Of a DNA stretch of 36,622 nucleotides, positions 34,130-36,622 are shown in pieces. Below the pieces are notes generated by a model. The model was not told the DNA's origin and did not search any database. It worked only from the letters and a program-made list of their open reading frames with translations. Positions within the stretch are counted from its first letter, which is position 1. Each line of letters opens with the position of its first letter. Source of the stretch: Symplocastrum torsivum CPER-KK1 (GTDB lineage: Bacteria; Cyanobacteriota; Cyanobacteriia; Cyanobacteriales; Coleofasciculaceae); the NCBI GenBank assembly GCA_019358875.1, contig JAHHIF010000074.1, positions 1-36,622 on the forward strand. The letters are read 5' to 3'. A program made the position numbers and the translations under genes.

Positions 34130-34281
34130 GCGACTGGGGATTGGGGAATTGGGAATTGGGATTGGGGAATTGGATGCACACATACTCCAGACACAACGTT
34201 ATAAGATAAGTGCAAGCTCTACATAAACTTTCGTTCACCACGAAAATTACGAAAGTCTCTTGTTCCCAATCCCCAATCCCC
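34130..34281. repeat. CCCCAAT-type heptamer repeats flanking ptrB
   Basis: Positions 34136-34172 read GGGGATTGGGGAATTGGG and on through GGGATTGGGGAATTGG. Positions 34265-34281 read CCCAATCCCCAATCCCC in the opposite sense. These are degenerate runs of the heptamer CCCCAAT, the type described as short tandemly repeated repetitive (STRR) sequences in cyanobacteria. The two runs face each other and could pair over about 15 bases. The right run abuts the stop codon of the oligopeptidase gene. Confidence 0.65.
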
Positions 34282-36353
34282 TATGCCTCTACCAAACCTA
34301 ATCGGTCTAGAACAAAGGCATACTCAAAGGCGATTTCTTTTAGGCTCTCATAACGCCCGGATGCACCTCCATGTCCTGCACCCATGTTGGTTTTGAGCAG
34401 GAGAAGATTATTGTCGGTTTTTAATTCCCGAAGTTTAGCTGTCCATTTTGCGGGTTCCCAGTATTTAACGCGAGAATCGTTTAAGCCTGCGGTAATGAGA
34501 AGGTGCGGGTAGTCTTGGGCCTTGACGTTGTCGTAGGGCGAGTAAGATTTCATGTAGTCGTAATACGTTTGATTGTTGGGATTGCCCCATTCTTCCCATT
34601 CCATAGCAGAAAGAGGAAGGGAAGTATCGAGAATTGTTGTTACTACGTCTACAAAGGGAACAGCGGCGTGTGCGACTTTAAAAAGATCAGGACGACTGTT
34701 GAGTACAGCACCCATCAACAAACCGCCAGCACTGCCGCCGGAAATTGCAAGGCGATCGCTTGCTGTCCACTTTTGGGTAATCAAATGCTCAGCACAGGCA
34801 ATAAAATCAGTAAACGTGTTTTTCTTGTGTAAGAATTTGCCCTCTTCATACCATTTACGCCCCATTTCTGCACCACCCCGAATGTGCGCGATCGCAAAGA
34901 CTACCCCACGATCAAGCAGCGAGAGTCGAGTCGAGGAGAAAGATGCTGGGTAGGATGCACCATACGAGCCATAGGCAGTGAGAAACAGAGGGTTTTTGCC
35001 ATCTTTTTGGATTCCCTGCTTGTAGACAAGGGAGATGGGAATCTGGGTGGCGTCCGAAGCAGTCGCCATGATTCGCTCACTTTCGTATTGCGTTTTCTCA
35101 TAACCACCTAGTACTTCTGTTTCTTTTTTCAACTCACGCTCGTAGGTTTCTAAGTCGTAGTCGAAAACAGAGGAAGGTGTGATTAAAGACGTGTAATTGA
35201 ATCGCAAAGTAGTGGTATTAAATTCTGGATTACTCCCTTCATAAACCGAGTAGGTTGGCTCCGGGAATGTTATTTCGTTTTCCTCACCCGTTGAAAGTTT
35301 TTGCACCCGTATAGTGGGGAGTCCAGCCTTTCGTTCGTAGATAACCAAGTGGTCAACAAAGGCACTAACGCCTGAGAGCATTACATCATCTTGATGGGGA
35401 ATTACCGTTTGCCAGTTTTCCTTAGCTGGAGAGGCAACCGGAGTTTGCATCAATTTAAAGTTAAGGGCTTCGTCATTCGTGACAATGTAAAAGCGATCGC
35501 TATGATGTTCGACGCTATATTCCATCCCTTGCTGGCGAGGATGAATGACTTGAAAAGAACCCGTAGGATTATTCGCGTCTAAATAATGAACTTCTGAAGT
35601 AATGTTGCTACCCAAGCTCATTAAGATGTAGGCTTGGCTACGGGTTTTGCTAATCCTAAGGAAGTACGCTTCATCCTTTTCATGGTAAATCAAGACATCT
35701 TCATCAGGAGACGTTCCCAAAGTATGCCGAAAAAGTTTAAAAGGTCGGTTTGTAGCGTCTACTTTCGTATAAAATACTGTCTTATTATCGTTACCCCAAG
35801 CAAAAGAAAAATAGGTATCAGCTAAAGTTTCTGGGTAGAGCTGAGATGTCGTCAAGTCAAGAAAAAACAACGTATATTGCTCAGCACCATTCGTATCAAC
35901 TGAATAGGCTAAAAGTTGATGATTTGGACTAGCTTGAAATACCCCTAAGTTAAAGAATTCATAGCCTTTTGCCAGTTCATTTTGGTCGAGTAGCACTTGT
36001 TCAGGGGCATCAAGACTTCCCGGTTTTCGACAGTAAATTGGGTAAGATTTTCCTTCTTCAGTGCGTGAATAGTAGTAGTAGTCATCTTTACGATAGGGCA
36101 CTGAAAGGTCAGTTTCTTTGATGCGGGCAAGCATTTCGTTGTAGAGACTAGCTTGCAGTGCTTCAGTATGCTGCATCATCGCTTCTGTATAGGCATTTTC
36201 GGCTTCTAGATAGGCGATGACTTCCGGATTAGTGCGATCGCGCATCCAAAAGTAATCGTCAAGCCGCTTATCTCCATGCAATTCAAGTACCTGTGGCTGC
36301 TTTTTGGCGCTGGGTGGAGGTACCGCAGCCAACAGGTGATTTTCTTGAGCCAT
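34281..36353 (-). CDS. ptrB: Oligopeptidase B (protease II, S9A)
   Basis: A 690-residue serine peptidase of the prolyl-oligopeptidase family that cuts small peptides after Arg/Lys in the cytosol. The N-terminal ~400 residues form the seven-bladed propeller gate (starting after RLDDYFWMRDR); the rest is an alpha/beta hydrolase. The catalytic triad is S541 (GGSAGG), D626 (GLNDSRV) and H661 (GAGHGG), each offset by nine from S532/D617/H652 of the E. coli enzyme. HIRGGAEMGRKWYEEGK is an S9A signature. There is no signal peptide. It is a single gene and no operon partner is visible. The ATG at 36353 is consistent with family length. Confidence 0.95.
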   Translation of the reverse strand: MAQENHLLAAVPPPSAKKQPQVLELHGDKRLDDYFWMRDRTNPEVIAYLEAENAYTEAMMQHTEALQASLYNEMLARIKETDLSVPYRKDDYYYYSRTEEGKSYPIYCRKPGSLDAPEQVLLDQNELAKGYEFFNLGVFQASPNHQLLAYSVDTNGAEQYTLFFLDLTTSQLYPETLADTYFSFAWGNDNKTVFYTKVDATNRPFKLFRHTLGTSPDEDVLIYHEKDEAYFLRISKTRSQAYILMSLGSNITSEVHYLDANNPTGSFQVIHPRQQGMEYSVEHHSDRFYIVTNDEALNFKLMQTPVASPAKENWQTVIPHQDDVMLSGVSAFVDHLVIYERKAGLPTIRVQKLSTGEENEITFPEPTYSVYEGSNPEFNTTTLRFNYTSLITPSSVFDYDLETYERELKKETEVLGGYEKTQYESERIMATASDATQIPISLVYKQGIQKDGKNPLFLTAYGSYGASYPASFSSTRLSLLDRGVVFAIAHIRGGAEMGRKWYEEGKFLHKKNTFTDFIACAEHLITQKWTASDRLAISGGSAGGLLMGAVLNSRPDLFKVAHAAVPFVDVVTTILDTSLPLSAMEWEEWGNPNNQTYYDYMKSYSPYDNVKAQDYPHLLITAGLNDSRVKYWEPAKWTAKLRELKTDNNLLLLKTNMGAGHGGASGRYESLKEIAFEYAFVLDRLGLVEA

Positions 36354-36495
36354 TATCTTGTAACCTTCATTGAACCTACTGGATGATTGCTGTTGATTAA
36401 TCCTTCAGCAAGACGCTAAGTGTACTGATAGCGGAGGGAAATCGCTAGTGCTGTGATTAAAAATTTTACCTTTGAAGCCGAGTCAGCCTGAGACT

Positions 36496-36609
36496 TTTAC
36501 GAGTCGTGATGCGTAAAGCCCCCGCGCTCTACTCCGGGGGATATAAGCGAATAACCGAATTTATTCGGTCGTAACATCGTATAATTACGTAAGTGAACAT
36601 GACGTAAAT
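36496..36609 (+). mobile_element. Probable left end of an IS200/IS605-type element
   Basis: A subterminal hairpin, CCCCCG/CGGGGG (36519-36540, loop CGCTCTACTC), is followed by GATATAAGCG. A second hairpin ACCGAAT/ATTCGGT occupies 36554-36569, a TATAAT box lies at 36580-36585, and the tnpB start is at 36610. The hairpin-plus-ATATAAGC layout ahead of tnpB matches my recollection of cyanobacterial IS605-group left ends; these elements lack inverted terminal repeats. The exact boundary and target tetranucleotide cannot be fixed from one end. Confidence 0.55.
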
Positions 36610-36622
36610 ATGCTGGTATTTG
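36610..36622 (+). CDS. tnpB: TnpB-type RNA-guided nuclease, first codons (partial)
   Basis: Only ATG CTG GTA TTT G is inside the window, giving MLVF. Cyanobacterial TnpB proteins of IS605-group elements commonly open MLVFE/MLVLE, and the structured sequence just upstream fits an element end. The identification depends on that context, as four residues alone prove nothing. Confidence 0.5.

Noticed and set aside
34130..34281. CRISPR array
   Set aside because: The repeats are heptamers in degenerate tandem, with no regular spacers, and no cas gene is present anywhere in the window.

Overview
The window looks like chromosomal DNA of a cyanobacterium, probably a filamentous or morphologically complex one. 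It carries psbA (photosystem II D1), a cyAbrB regulator, a neutral invertase of the cyanobacterial type, a NB-ARC/WD40 giant and RTX proteins. HIP1 octamers (GCGATCGC) recur in genes throughout, and degenerate heptamer repeats of the CCCCAAT type sit between genes. I cannot name the species.

Layout. 1-95 is the 3' end of an IS630-type transposase. 145-2739 (minus) holds two tandem RTX calcium-binding proteins with nearly identical C-terminal modules. 2948-3426 is a deleted, frameshifted relic of a WD40 protein. 3464-7684 (plus) carries three methionine-salvage genes (mtnW, mtnX, mtnB), interrupted by a DUF6492 protein and a non-coding gap with a minus-strand coding fossil. A GH100 invertase follows mtnB (7720-9132). 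9504-14184 (minus) is a DUF815 AAA+ ATPase gene followed by a 1,064-residue membrane-anchored coiled-coil protein; I regard this pair as the best candidate for an undescribed system.

14551-19671 is loosely packed: two small membrane proteins, a cyAbrB regulator facing an Rrf2 regulator, cobD, and a peptidoglycan-binding protein. psbA (minus, 20032-21114) diverges from a 1,225-residue STAND/WD40 protein (21465-25142).

25222-30938 (minus) is a complete HAAT-family amino-acid ABC transporter operon in the order binding protein, permease, permease, ATPase, ATPase, with overlapping genes at its distal end. It is followed by tRNA-Ser(GCU), a GT4 glycosyltransferase resembling sucrose-phosphate synthase, an MscS channel and oligopeptidase B. 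The last ~130 bases look like the left end of an IS200/IS605-type element with the first codons of tnpB.

How the genes fit together. MtnB, MtnW and MtnX catalyse consecutive steps of the route that recycles methylthioadenosine to methionine; the remaining steps must be encoded elsewhere. The invertase and the GT4 enzyme may both act in sucrose metabolism, but they are 24 kb apart. The transporter operon is a self-contained uptake system. Many of the other genes appear to be independent units with their own terminators.
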